Source: Enterococcus_C asini_A (GTDB lineage Bacteria > Bacillota > Bacilli > Lactobacillales > Enterococcaceae). From it: a DNA stretch of 64,000 bases. The DNA lies in assembly GCF_031928785.1 (NCBI RefSeq), contig NZ_JARQAL010000008.1, one strand, 5' to 3'. Both the position numbers and the translations under genes were made by a program. Shown piece by piece: positions 32,604-40,994 of this stretch; the stretch's first letter is position 1, and every line of letters begins with the position of its first letter. The notes beneath the pieces are model-generated. The model worked only from the letters and a program-made list of their open reading frames with translations, was not told the DNA's origin and did not search any database.

Positions 32604-34550
32604 ATGCACAAGCACCAATTCACGAAAGTTCTAGTATTGCTTACGGTAATTCAGATCTTTTGTGTTTTATTGATTCCTTGGCGTTGGTTAATGGTTGGTT
32701 TACTTTTGGTAGGTGCTCTGGTAATTTATCTCCTTTATCGAAGAGTACAAAAGTTATTTAAAATGACGGAAGTGGAACGAATTACCCGTTCGGCTAATTT
32801 AGCAGAGAAAAATTCGGAATACTTGTCTCGACAAGCGCCTTTTCCTCTTTATATGTACGATGAAAACTTGTCAATCAGTTGGATGAATGAGCAAGCACTA
32901 CATCTACATGAACAGGTAGGACCGAATCTTTGGCATGAACAACTGATCCCGGCCATTAAAAAACACAGTACTAGCGGTCAAGTAGTGGGACAGAATAAGA
33001 CCCTCCGTTATCAAATTGACTTTGATAAACGGATTGTGTATTTAATGGATATCACTAGTGAAAACACGGCAATCCGCCGGCAACAAGTCCAGCAAGTGGC
33101 GATTGGCTTTATTTCCGTGGATAATTATGATGACGCCATTGATCAAATGGATGACAAAGAAATTGCTTATTTGAATTCTTTTGTTACCACGTTTATCTCG
33201 GACTGGTGTGAGGAATATCAGATTTATTACAAGCGACTGAATGCAGAGCGCTTCTTCTTTACTGCTCGTTTGGAAGACATTATGAAGATGGAAGTGGACA
33301 AGTTTTCCATTGTAGAACGTTTGCGTAAAGCTGCTGCTGAACAAAATATCCCTTTGACGATTAGCATGGGAATTTGTTACGGGGACGATTCTTTAGAAAA
33401 AATTGGCGACACCGCACAAAATAACCTGGATATCGCCCTTGTTCGCGGAGGGGATCAAGTGGTTTTGAAAAATGTGCTGGAAAACGCCAAGCCGAAGTTT
33501 TATGGGGGGACTACCACTAGCACGGCCAAACGAACCCGGGTGCGTTCTCGGGCGATGAACACGGCTTTAAAGAAGATATTCCAGCAGTCAGACGAAATTT
33601 TTATTATGGGCCATCGTTTTCCGGATATGGATGCCATTGGTTCTGCTTTTGGGGTTTCTTGTTTAGCAGATATTCAAGGGAAACAAAGTTATGTGGTGGT
33701 CAATGAAGCAGAGTTAATTCCCGATGTGGAACGCTGTATTGAAGAGATTCATAAGCATCCGGAAATGGAAGGAAAATTGATTACCATCAAGGAGGCTATG
33801 GAAAAGGTCAAGCCAGACAGTCTTTTAGTCATGGTGGACTATCACAAACCCTCCATGTCCATCTCACAAGCCCTTTATGATCGTTTTGAGCAAGTGGCGA
33901 TTATTGATCATCATCGCCGAGGCGAAGAATTCCCTACCAAGCCTTTATTAACTTATATCGAATCTTCGGCTTCGTCTGCATCGGAATTAGTGGCGGAATT
34001 ATTGCAATATGAAAGTGGTTCAAAACAGTTAGACCGAATTGTCGCCACCTTATTATTAGCGGGAATTTTTGTGGATACTAAGAATTTTGTGGTGCGGACT
34101 AGTCCGCGAACTTTTGACATTGCTAGTTATTTAAAACGTAATGGCGCCAATACAGATTTGATTCAATATTTATTGAGCTCTGATTTGACTTCTTTCTTAG
34201 AAATCAGTGAACTAGTAGCTAAAAGTCAATTTATCACTCCAGATATGGTGATTGTCAGAGGGGATGAAGACCGCCTTTATGACAATGTGACCACGGCAAA
34301 AACAGCCGATACTTTGTTATCTATGAATGGGGTGGAAACCTCCTTTGTAATCACCCGGCGCAGTAAAGAAGTGGTAGCCATTAGCGCCCGGAGTACGGGG
34401 AAAGTCAATGTTCAAATGATTATGGAAGATCTCGGTGGCGGTGGGCATTTTACCAATGCGGCTACTCAGATCAAGGATAAAACACTACACGAAGTTCAAG
34501 AGATGCTTTATAATAAGATACAGCAGGTTTTAAAGGAGGAAACATCATGA
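32604..34550 (+). CDS. gdpP: Cyclic di-AMP phosphodiesterase GdpP
   Basis: This 648-residue membrane enzyme hydrolyses cyclic di-AMP. Two membrane helices lie in the first ~55 residues, then a PAS-like domain and a degenerate GGDEF domain. The DHH domain carries HRFPDMDAIGSAFG and IIDHHRRGEE; DHHA1 ends in GGGGHFTNAATQ. All metal-binding motifs are present. I start at the ATG at 32604, seven bases after GAGGAG. It overlaps rplI by 4 bases. Cyclic di-AMP controls K+ uptake, so this gene links functionally to kimA. Confidence 0.96.
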   Translation: MHKHQFTKVLVLLTVIQIFCVLLIPWRWLMVGLLLVGALVIYLLYRRVQKLFKMTEVERITRSANLAEKNSEYLSRQAPFPLYMYDENLSISWMNEQALHLHEQVGPNLWHEQLIPAIKKHSTSGQVVGQNKTLRYQIDFDKRIVYLMDITSENTAIRRQQVQQVAIGFISVDNYDDAIDQMDDKEIAYLNSFVTTFISDWCEEYQIYYKRLNAERFFFTARLEDIMKMEVDKFSIVERLRKAAAEQNIPLTISMGICYGDDSLEKIGDTAQNNLDIALVRGGDQVVLKNVLENAKPKFYGGTTTSTAKRTRVRSRAMNTALKKIFQQSDEIFIMGHRFPDMDAIGSAFGVSCLADIQGKQSYVVVNEAELIPDVERCIEEIHKHPEMEGKLITIKEAMEKVKPDSLLVMVDYHKPSMSISQALYDRFEQVAIIDHHRRGEEFPTKPLLTYIESSASSASELVAELLQYESGSKQLDRIVATLLLAGIFVDTKNFVVRTSPRTFDIASYLKRNGANTDLIQYLLSSDLTSFLEISELVAKSQFITPDMVIVRGDEDRLYDNVTTAKTADTLLSMNGVETSFVITRRSKEVVAISARSTGKVNVQMIMEDLGGGGHFTNAATQIKDKTLHEVQEMLYNKIQQVLKEETS

Positions 34551-34999
34551 AAGTGATTTTTTTACAAGACGTAAAAGGCAAAGGAAAAAAAGGCCAAATT
34601 AAAGAAGTTCCTACAGGCTATGCGCAAAATTACCTTTTAAAAAATAACTTGGCAAAAGAAGCCAATAAAGGCAATATTTCAGTATTAGAGGGACAACAAA
34701 AAGCCCAAGCAAAACACGATGCAGAAATTCTTGCTGAAGCGAAGGCGCTGAAAGCAGAATTGGAAAAAGAAGAAACAGTGGTAGAAATTAAAGCCAAAGC
34801 TGGTGAAGACGGTCGTTTGTTTGGCTCGATTCCTTCAAAACAAATTGCCGATGCCTTGAATAAACAGTTTAAATTAAAAATTGACAAACGAAAATTGGAT
34901 TTACCTAATCCGATTCGCTCGCTAGGTTATACAAAGGTTCCAGCCAAATTGCACAGTGAAGTTACCGCTGTTTTAAATGTTCATGTGGTAGCGGAATAA
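34547..34999 (+). CDS. rplI: 50S ribosomal protein L9
   Basis: This is a 150-residue two-domain ribosomal protein. The N-terminal domain is MKVIFLQDVKGKGKKGQIKEVPTGYAQNYL; a long helix links it to the C-terminal domain with DGRLFGSIPSKQIADAL. It overlaps the gdpP stop by ATGA, so it is translationally coupled. The gdpP-rplI-dnaC order is conserved. Confidence 0.98.
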   Translation: MKVIFLQDVKGKGKKGQIKEVPTGYAQNYLLKNNLAKEANKGNISVLEGQQKAQAKHDAEILAEAKALKAELEKEETVVEIKAKAGEDGRLFGSIPSKQIADALNKQFKLKIDKRKLDLPNPIRSLGYTKVPAKLHSEVTAVLNVHVVAE

Positions 35000-35012
35000 T
35001 TGATAAAATTTT

Positions 35013-35048
35013 TTGAGGATCCTCTTCTTGAGGTCCTCTTTTTCTTGG
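35013..35048 (+). terminator. Terminator of rplI
   Basis: GAGGATCCTC and GAGGTCCTC form an imperfect stem followed by TTTTTCTT shortly after the rplI stop. Confidence 0.6.
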
Positions 35049-35155
35049 TCAAAACAGTAAGGATCTTTACCGATTCTTACGGATTTCAACGGTCAGTCTC
35101 AATTGTTTTTGTCTGCTATTTCAAGTAGAATAGAGAAACGAGTAGGAGGAAGTTC

Positions 35156-36526
35156 ATGGATGAAATGTGGCAAGATCGCATGCCCCCTCAGGATATTCAA
35201 GCGGAACAAGCCGTACTAGGCTCTGTGTTCTTGGATCCCGAGGAGATCAACAATGCGATGGAAGTCTTAGAAGCAAAAGATTTTTATCAGCGTCGGCATC
35301 AGTTGATTTTTTCAGCGATGGTGGCTTTATTTGACCGTGGAGAAGCCATTGACGTGGTGACGTTAAAAGCAGAATTAGAGCGGAATAATGCTTTGGAAAA
35401 TGTGGGTGGCATCAGTTATTTGGTGGAACTTAGCCAAGCGACTCCTTATGCCGGCAGTCTGTCTTTTTATGCGAAAATTGTCAATGACAAGTCAGTTTTG
35501 CGCAGTTTGATTCAAGCGGCCAATCATATTGTTACTAGTGGTTTTCAGCAAGATGAAGACGTGGCAAATATTGTGGAAGATGCTGAGCGCAAGATTTTGG
35601 AAGTGGCAGAAAACCGCAATAGCAGTGGTTTTCAAGCCATTGAAGACGTTTTGCAGGCGACGTTTAAAAATATCGATCTCTTAGCTCAAACCGATGAAAC
35701 CATCACCGGCATTCCTACGGGTTATCCGGCTTTAGATAAGATGACAGCGGGGTTACAATCCGGGGAATTGATTATTTTAGCGGCTCGTCCCGCAGTGGGG
35801 AAAACCGCCTTTGCCTTGAATATTGCCCAAAATATCGGCACCAAAACCGATCAAGCTGTAGCCATTTTCAGTTTGGAAATGGATGCAGAATCATTAGTCA
35901 AACGGATGCTTTGTGCGGAAGGATTAATCGATGCGGGACATTTAAAGACCGGTCAATTAACCGATGAAGAATGGAGTAATCTAGTAATTGCCATGGGAAG
36001 CTTGTCTAAGGCCGATATTTATATTAATGATACTCCCGGGATTAAAGTTTCGGAAATTCGAGCGCAATGTCGCCGGCTAGCCCAAGAGAAAAAAGATTTG
36101 GGCTTAATTATGATCGATTACTTGCAGTTGATTGAAGGAACTGGTCGGGAAAATCGGCAACAAGAAGTTTCTGAAATTTCTCGCCAATTAAAGAAAATCG
36201 CCAAAGAACTAAAAGTGCCGGTAATCGCTTTGTCTCAGCTTTCCCGGGGAGTAGAACAGCGTCAAGACAAACGGCCTGTCCTAAGTGACATTCGGGAATC
36301 CGGCTCCATTGAACAAGATGCGGATATCGTAGCTTTCTTATATCGAGACGATTATTACCAACGAGATACTGATGATCCTGATGAGGCACCAGTAGACAGC
36401 TCCCGGGAAAATATCATTGAGGTCATCATTGAAAAGAACCGGAGTGGTGCTCGAGGCACGGTAGAATTGATGTTCATTAAGGAATACAATAAGTTTTCTT
36501 CTCTATCTTATCGGGAAGATGAATAA
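35156..36526 (+). CDS. dnaC: Replicative DNA helicase (DnaB family)
   Basis: This 456-residue hexameric helicase unwinds DNA at the fork; the gene is named dnaC in Bacillus and Enterococcus, dnaB in E. coli. The N-terminal domain starts PPQDIQAEQAVLGSVF. The RecA-like domain has Walker A ARPAVGKTAFALN, LGLIMIDYLQLI (Walker B) and the DRESGSIEQDADIV motif. GTAGGAGGA precedes the ATG. It has no intein. Two terminators follow. Confidence 0.97.
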   Translation: MDEMWQDRMPPQDIQAEQAVLGSVFLDPEEINNAMEVLEAKDFYQRRHQLIFSAMVALFDRGEAIDVVTLKAELERNNALENVGGISYLVELSQATPYAGSLSFYAKIVNDKSVLRSLIQAANHIVTSGFQQDEDVANIVEDAERKILEVAENRNSSGFQAIEDVLQATFKNIDLLAQTDETITGIPTGYPALDKMTAGLQSGELIILAARPAVGKTAFALNIAQNIGTKTDQAVAIFSLEMDAESLVKRMLCAEGLIDAGHLKTGQLTDEEWSNLVIAMGSLSKADIYINDTPGIKVSEIRAQCRRLAQEKKDLGLIMIDYLQLIEGTGRENRQQEVSEISRQLKKIAKELKVPVIALSQLSRGVEQRQDKRPVLSDIRESGSIEQDADIVAFLYRDDYYQRDTDDPDEAPVDSSRENIIEVIIEKNRSGARGTVELMFIKEYNKFSSLSYREDE

Positions 36527-36535
36527 GTGATCGAT

Positions 36536-36572
36536 TGCAGCGACGATTTGAAGGTGTCGCTGCTTTTTTTTC
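36536..36572 (+). terminator. First terminator of dnaC
   Basis: GCAGCGAC pairs with GTCGCTGC around a loop and eight T follow, 10 bases after the dnaC stop. Confidence 0.85.
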
Positions 36573-36620
36573 AGTTGTTAATAATATTTGTTTTTTTCGT
36601 CACATTTTCTTCAAACAATC

Positions 36621-36637
36621 TGGGTATAGTATACCCA
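36621..36637. promoter_or_regulatory. Perfect 17-base palindrome
   Basis: TGGGTATAGTATACCCA is a perfect palindrome around one central base. Its size and symmetry resemble a repressor operator, but it does not overlap a promoter that I can identify. Confidence 0.4.
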
Positions 36638-36679
36638 TACCAACAAACAACCCTAACACTTTTTCATTTTCTCCTCTCT

Positions 36680-36712
36680 TACTCGCCGACTGACCATCGG
36701 CGAGTTTTTTTA
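36680..36712 (+). terminator. Second terminator before purA
   Basis: ACTCGCCGA pairs with TCGGCGAGT and seven T follow. Confidence 0.85.
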
Positions 36713-36731
36713 ATAATTCCGCAAAATAAAT

Positions 36732-36785
36732 AATGTTCGTGTTTTACCTTTAAACTGTGATTTTAAAATCCAATTATTCGATAAT
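36732..36785 (-). promoter_or_regulatory. Two PurBox-like sequences upstream of purA
   Basis: On the minus strand AAACACGAACATT (36732-36744) and ATTATCGAATAAT (36773-36785) each match the PurR box AWWWCCGAACWWT at 11 of 13 positions. They have the same orientation, 41 bases apart, and the second ends just before the -35. Binding by PurR is plausible but unproven. Confidence 0.35.
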
Positions 36786-36788
36786 TCA

Positions 36789-36817
36789 TTGAATAATACT
36801 GGCTAAACTGCTACAAT
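36789..36817 (+). promoter_or_regulatory. Promoter of purA
   Basis: TTGAAT (36789-36794), a 17-base spacer and TACAAT (36812-36817) lie 36 bases before the ATG. Confidence 0.7.
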
Positions 36818-36852
36818 AGTTCTGGATTTAATAAAAAGAATGAGGTGGAGAT

Positions 36853-38145
36853 ATGTCCTCTGTAGTAGTTGTTGGAACACAATGGGGCGATGAAGGAAAA
36901 GGCAAGATCACAGACTTTTTAAGTGAGAATGCGGAAGTCATCGCACGGTATCAAGGTGGCGACAATGCCGGTCACACGATTAAATTTGACGGTGTGACGT
37001 ATAAATTGCATTTGATCCCTTCTGGTATTTTTTACAAAGAAAAAATCAGTGTGATCGGAAATGGCGTAGTGGTCAATCCAAAATCACTGGTACAAGAATT
37101 AGCTTATTTAAAAGAGCATGGAGTGAGCACCGATAATTTGCGAATTTCTGATCGGGCCCATGTCATTTTGCCTTATCATATTAAATTGGACCAATTGCAA
37201 GAAGATGCTAAAGGGGACAATAAAATCGGTACTACGATTAAAGGAATTGGCCCGGCTTACATGGACAAAGCAGCTCGTGTGGGCATTCGGATTGCGGATC
37301 TTTTGGACAAAGAAATCTTTGAAGAACGCTTGAAGATCAACTTAGAAGAAAAAAATCGTCAATTTGTGAAGATGTTTGATTCTGAAGCATTATCCTTTGA
37401 AGATATTTTTGAAGAATACTACGAATACGGCCAACAAATCGCCAAATATGTTACCGATACTTCGGTGATTTTAAATGACGCACTAGATGCGGGCAAACGG
37501 GTCTTGTTTGAAGGCGCGCAAGGTGTGATGTTGGATATTGACCAAGGGACCTATCCTTTTGTTACCTCGTCTAATCCAGTAGCCGGGGGAGTTACCATTG
37601 GCTCTGGTGTGGGACCTTCTAAGATTAATAAAGTTGTCGGTGTCTGCAAAGCCTATACTTCTCGTGTGGGAGACGGTCCTTTCCCAACGGAGTTAAATGA
37701 CGAAATTGGCCATCAAATTCGGGAAGTCGGTCACGAATACGGTACAACTACGGGACGTCCCCGCCGGGTGGGGTGGTTTGACTCTGTAGTTATGCGTCAC
37801 TCGAAACGGGTTTCCGGAATTACCAACTTGTCTTTAAATTCCATTGACGTCTTAAGTGGCTTGGAAACGGTGAAAATCTGTACTGCTTACGAATTAGACG
37901 GCCAGTTGATTTACCATTACCCTGCTAGCTTGAAGGAATTGAACCGCTGCAAACCAGTTTACGAAGAATTGCCAGGCTGGTCAGAAGATATCACCGGTTG
38001 CAAGACGCTAGCCGACTTACCAGAAAATGCGCGGAACTATGTCCGTCGGGTTTCTGAATTAGTCGGTGTGCGAATCTCTACATTCTCTGTAGGACCAGAC
38101 CGCAATCAAACCAATATTTTGGAAAGTGTTTGGGCGCAAATTTAA
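36853..38145 (+). CDS. purA: Adenylosuccinate synthetase
   Basis: This 430-residue enzyme joins IMP and aspartate with GTP, the first step from IMP to AMP. The P-loop is GTQWGDEGKGKITD near the N-terminus; GPAYMDKAAR, FEGAQGVMLDIDQGTYPFVTSSN and RVGDGPFPTEL are conserved. The length is typical. GAGGTGG precedes the ATG. It is monocistronic with a very strong terminator. Confidence 0.98.
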   Translation: MSSVVVVGTQWGDEGKGKITDFLSENAEVIARYQGGDNAGHTIKFDGVTYKLHLIPSGIFYKEKISVIGNGVVVNPKSLVQELAYLKEHGVSTDNLRISDRAHVILPYHIKLDQLQEDAKGDNKIGTTIKGIGPAYMDKAARVGIRIADLLDKEIFEERLKINLEEKNRQFVKMFDSEALSFEDIFEEYYEYGQQIAKYVTDTSVILNDALDAGKRVLFEGAQGVMLDIDQGTYPFVTSSNPVAGGVTIGSGVGPSKINKVVGVCKAYTSRVGDGPFPTELNDEIGHQIREVGHEYGTTTGRPRRVGWFDSVVMRHSKRVSGITNLSLNSIDVLSGLETVKICTAYELDGQLIYHYPASLKELNRCKPVYEELPGWSEDITGCKTLADLPENARNYVRRVSELVGVRISTFSVGPDRNQTNILESVWAQI

Positions 38146-38158
38146 TAAGTCATAACGA

Positions 38159-38189
38159 GAGACTCCCGAATTTTTCGGGAGTCTCTTTT
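38159..38189 (+). terminator. Terminator of purA
   Basis: GAGACTCCCGA pairs with TCGGGAGTCTC around a short loop and is followed by T. Confidence 0.9.
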
Positions 38190-38251
38190 GCTGTCTTCAG
38201 TGGCGGATTTTGGCAATTCTTGATAGAATGAGCCGGAAAGGAAGTGGCTCA

Positions 38252-39397
38252 ATGTCTAGTTTAAAAGCTCAAATTATTGCGGAAAGCCGCCGTATTGGGA
38301 TTGATAAAATTGGTTTTACTACAGCGGAACCCTTTTATGAGCTACAGGAACCTTTAGAACGTCAGAAAGCACTGGGGCATAATTCTGGTTTTGAACATCA
38401 AAATATCCCCGAACGCATTTACCCAGAGTTGACCTTTGAAAAGCCTCAGTCGATTATCGCCATTGCCTTAGCTTATCCTACCCAAATTAGAGAAGAAATC
38501 CCCAAAGATGAGAAGCGCGGTATGTTTGCCCGCGCTTCGTGGGGTGTCGATTATCATGATATTTTGCAAGAAAAGATGAAACAGCTGGTAACTTTTATTG
38601 AGAGCTTACAGCCACCAGCAGGGGAAGTCTGGCGCTTTGCCCCTCAAGTGGATACTGGTGAGTTTGTGGATGTGGCAGTCGCCCAACGAGCTGGCTTAGG
38701 CTTTGTGGGACGAAATGGGCTGTTGATTACCGAAGAATTTGGTTCATTTGTTTATTTGGGCGAAATTGTTACCAATCTCGTTTTTGAGCCGGATAAGCCG
38801 GGAGTCTTTGCTTGTGGCGAGTGTACTCGTTGTATCAAGGCTTGTCCCACGAAGGCTCTTTTGGGAGATGGCAGTATGAATGCGAAGCGCTGTCTGTCTT
38901 ATCAAACTCAAACCAAAGGCACCATGCCAGAAGAATACCGCAAAAAAATCCGCAATGTGATTTATGGTTGTGATATTTGTCAAATGGTCTGTCCTTATAA
39001 TCAAGGCCGTGATTTTCATTTTCATGAGGAAATGGAGCCGAAAGCTGATGAGGTCTATCCTAAATTACGGCCTTTATTAACGATTTCCAATAAAGAATTT
39101 CAAAAGCAGTTTGGCCATTTAGCCGGCTCGTGGCGAGGTAAAAAGCCGTTACAGCGCAATGCTATCATCGCTTTAGCCAATATGAAAGATAACAAAAGTT
39201 TGCCTTTATTGTGGGAATTAGTTCAAAATGATCCTCGGCCAGTGATTCGGGCAACGGCGGTTTGGAGCATTGGCCGCCTAGGGAAAAAAGAGTCAGCTCT
39301 GTGGCATGAACGCTTGACAGCACAAAAAGCACTAGAGGCTGACGAGGAAGTTTTACTCGCCATTGAAGAGGCTCTAAAAATATTTGTGAACCCCTAA
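38252..39397 (+). CDS. queG: Epoxyqueuosine reductase QueG
   Basis: This 381-residue iron-sulfur, cobalamin-dependent enzyme reduces epoxyqueuosine to queuosine in tRNA. Two [4Fe-4S] motifs are visible: CGECTRCIKACP and CDICQMVCP. A C-terminal HEAT-like region (NDPRPVIRATAVWSIGRLG) binds tRNA. I start at the ATG at 38252, 7 bases after AAAGGAAG. It needs cobalamin in studied homologues, which is notable because the nearby PduS-like protein belongs to a family described as a cobalamin reductase. Confidence 0.95.
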   Translation: MSSLKAQIIAESRRIGIDKIGFTTAEPFYELQEPLERQKALGHNSGFEHQNIPERIYPELTFEKPQSIIAIALAYPTQIREEIPKDEKRGMFARASWGVDYHDILQEKMKQLVTFIESLQPPAGEVWRFAPQVDTGEFVDVAVAQRAGLGFVGRNGLLITEEFGSFVYLGEIVTNLVFEPDKPGVFACGECTRCIKACPTKALLGDGSMNAKRCLSYQTQTKGTMPEEYRKKIRNVIYGCDICQMVCPYNQGRDFHFHEEMEPKADEVYPKLRPLLTISNKEFQKQFGHLAGSWRGKKPLQRNAIIALANMKDNKSLPLLWELVQNDPRPVIRATAVWSIGRLGKKESALWHERLTAQKALEADEEVLLAIEEALKIFVNP

Positions 39398-39462
39398 GGA
39401 TACCTGTTATTCCGTGCTTTATGGTACACTAGGGACAGTAAATTTATTAAGGGGGTTGTTTG

Positions 39463-40332
39463 ATGTATCAAATCGTGACCGATTCATGTTGTGATGTTCC
39501 CTATCAACTATTAAAAGAAAAAGACGTTGCCTTTATTCCCATGATTGTGAATATTAACGGTCAAGAATTTTTAGATGATTTAGGTGAAACCTTTGATTAC
39601 GAACAATTTTTACAAAGCTTGAAAGATAAACAACAGCCAACTACCTCACAGATCAATGTGGGCCGCTATATCGAGTTTTTCAAACCCTATTGTGAAAAAA
39701 ATGAACCAGTTGTCTATTTATGTTTTACTTCCGGCATGAGTGGTTCTTATAACAGTGCCCTGCAAGCTGTGGACATCTTAAAAGAAGACTATCCTAATGC
39801 CGATATTCAAGTAGTGGATACTTTAGCCGCTAGTATGGGAGAAGGTTTTATCGTCTTAGAAGCCGCCAAACGCAAACTTGCCGGTGCTAGTAAGGAAGAA
39901 GTAGTTCAATGGGTTAATGATCACAAACTGAACTTGCAATCTTGGGTTACAGTAGATGATTTGAGTCATTTATACCGCGGCGGACGCCTTTCTCGCACGG
40001 AAGCTGCTATGGGTGGGTTACTAAATATCAAACCGATTATTCACGTGGATGCGAAAGGTACCTTGCAAAATGTAGGTAAAGTGCGAGGACGCAATAAAGC
40101 CTTGCTGAAGGTCGTGGAAGAAACAGTGAACCATTTAGTCTCAACTGAGAGTCAAACGGTCTACGTGGCCTATTCTGGCGATTTAGAAGCGGCTGAGAAG
40201 GTGATGGGCATGTTGAAAGAAAAAATCGAGATCACCGACAGTGGCATTTTCCCATTAGGTCCGACGATTGCCAGTCATACAGGGCTAGGCTGTATCGCCA
40301 TCTTTACCTTTGGGCAAGAGCGAGTGGATTAA
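39463..40332 (+). CDS. DegV family fatty-acid-binding protein
   Basis: This 289-residue DegV (FakB-type) protein starts YQIVTDSCCDVPYQLL. It contains TTSQINVGRY, the ligand loop CFTSGMSGSYNSA, and YRGGRLSRTEAAMGGLLNIKPI. FakB proteins hold a fatty acid for phosphorylation by FakA. Neither FakA nor a lipid gene is adjacent. AAGGGGG lies 8 bases before the ATG. The chain preference cannot be read from sequence. Confidence 0.88.
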   Translation: MYQIVTDSCCDVPYQLLKEKDVAFIPMIVNINGQEFLDDLGETFDYEQFLQSLKDKQQPTTSQINVGRYIEFFKPYCEKNEPVVYLCFTSGMSGSYNSALQAVDILKEDYPNADIQVVDTLAASMGEGFIVLEAAKRKLAGASKEEVVQWVNDHKLNLQSWVTVDDLSHLYRGGRLSRTEAAMGGLLNIKPIIHVDAKGTLQNVGKVRGRNKALLKVVEETVNHLVSTESQTVYVAYSGDLEAAEKVMGMLKEKIEITDSGIFPLGPTIASHTGLGCIAIFTFGQERVD

Positions 40333-40350
40333 AAGCACGTAAAAGAAAAC

Positions 40351-40392
40351 CATTTTTCCAATTCTTCATTCAGAGGCGTTGGAAAAATGGCT
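40351..40392. terminator. Bidirectional terminator between degV and pduT
   Basis: CCATTTTTCCAA pairs with TTGGAAAAATGG and is flanked by T on the plus strand and A on the left. It separates two convergent genes. Confidence 0.75.
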
Positions 40393-40436
40393 TTTTGTCG
40401 TTCATTATAAGCAAGCATACTTACCCATTGCTCCCA

Positions 40437-40994
40437 TTACTGAATCAAACTTTCCACTAATTCTTTTCTAGGGTTGGGTAAGACTACTTTATTGATCATC
40501 AGAGCTTCTTCCTTCGCGGCCTGGGCACCGGCTTCTACAGCCGTTTCTACCGCGTCCACGTCACCGGTTAAGACCACGAAGGATTTGCCGGCAATCCCGG
40601 TTCCCAATTGGATTGAAATTAACTGGACATCAGCGGCTTTAATGGCGCAATCAGCTGCGATAATCGAACCTACCGCGGAATAATATTCCAACACTCCCAC
40701 GGCTAAAACTTGTTCGGGAATGTCGCTCATATTAACTGCGCGAATCACTGCTGGGCTGACTCTAGGAATCACCAATTCTCCCACCACGTAACGTCCCCCC
40801 AGCTCAGAGCCGACTTGGATGGAACGCTCCACGGAATCCACATCTCCACTAAGCATGATGTAGTATTTCCCGGGACAACTGGCTTTGGCCATCAATAGGT
40901 TGGTATTGGCCGCTTTCAACATATAATCTACTGTTTCAATTCCTTTGGCGATACTATTTAACTCTAAAAAACCGATGGAGTCGATTGGTTTCAT
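40437..40994 (-). CDS. pduT: PduT-like bacterial microcompartment shell protein (tandem BMC domain)
   Basis: This 185-residue protein consists of two BMC domains (about 6-90 and 97-180), giving pseudohexameric trimers. SIGFLELNSIAKGIE and AVGVLEYYSAVGSIIAAD are the two domain starts. C40 in KASCPGKY lines up with C38 of Salmonella PduT, which ligates a [4Fe-4S] cluster at the trimer pore. It overlaps the PduS-like gene by 4 bases. No other shell protein, enzyme or encapsulation peptide is found in the window. Family assignment is strong; the role here is open. Confidence 0.9.
   Translation of the reverse strand: MKPIDSIGFLELNSIAKGIETVDYMLKAANTNLLMAKASCPGKYYIMLSGDVDSVERSIQVGSELGGRYVVGELVIPRVSPAVIRAVNMSDIPEQVLAVGVLEYYSAVGSIIAADCAIKAADVQLISIQLGTGIAGKSFVVLTGDVDAVETAVEAGAQAAKEEALMINKVVLPNPRKELVESLIQ

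Larger units (their letters stand above)
36573..36852. other. Intergenic region between dnaC and purA
   Basis: Within the 326-base gap this stretch holds a perfect 17-base palindrome (36621-36637), a second terminator (36680-36712), two PurBox-like sequences and the purA promoter. I see no gene. Confidence 0.6.
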
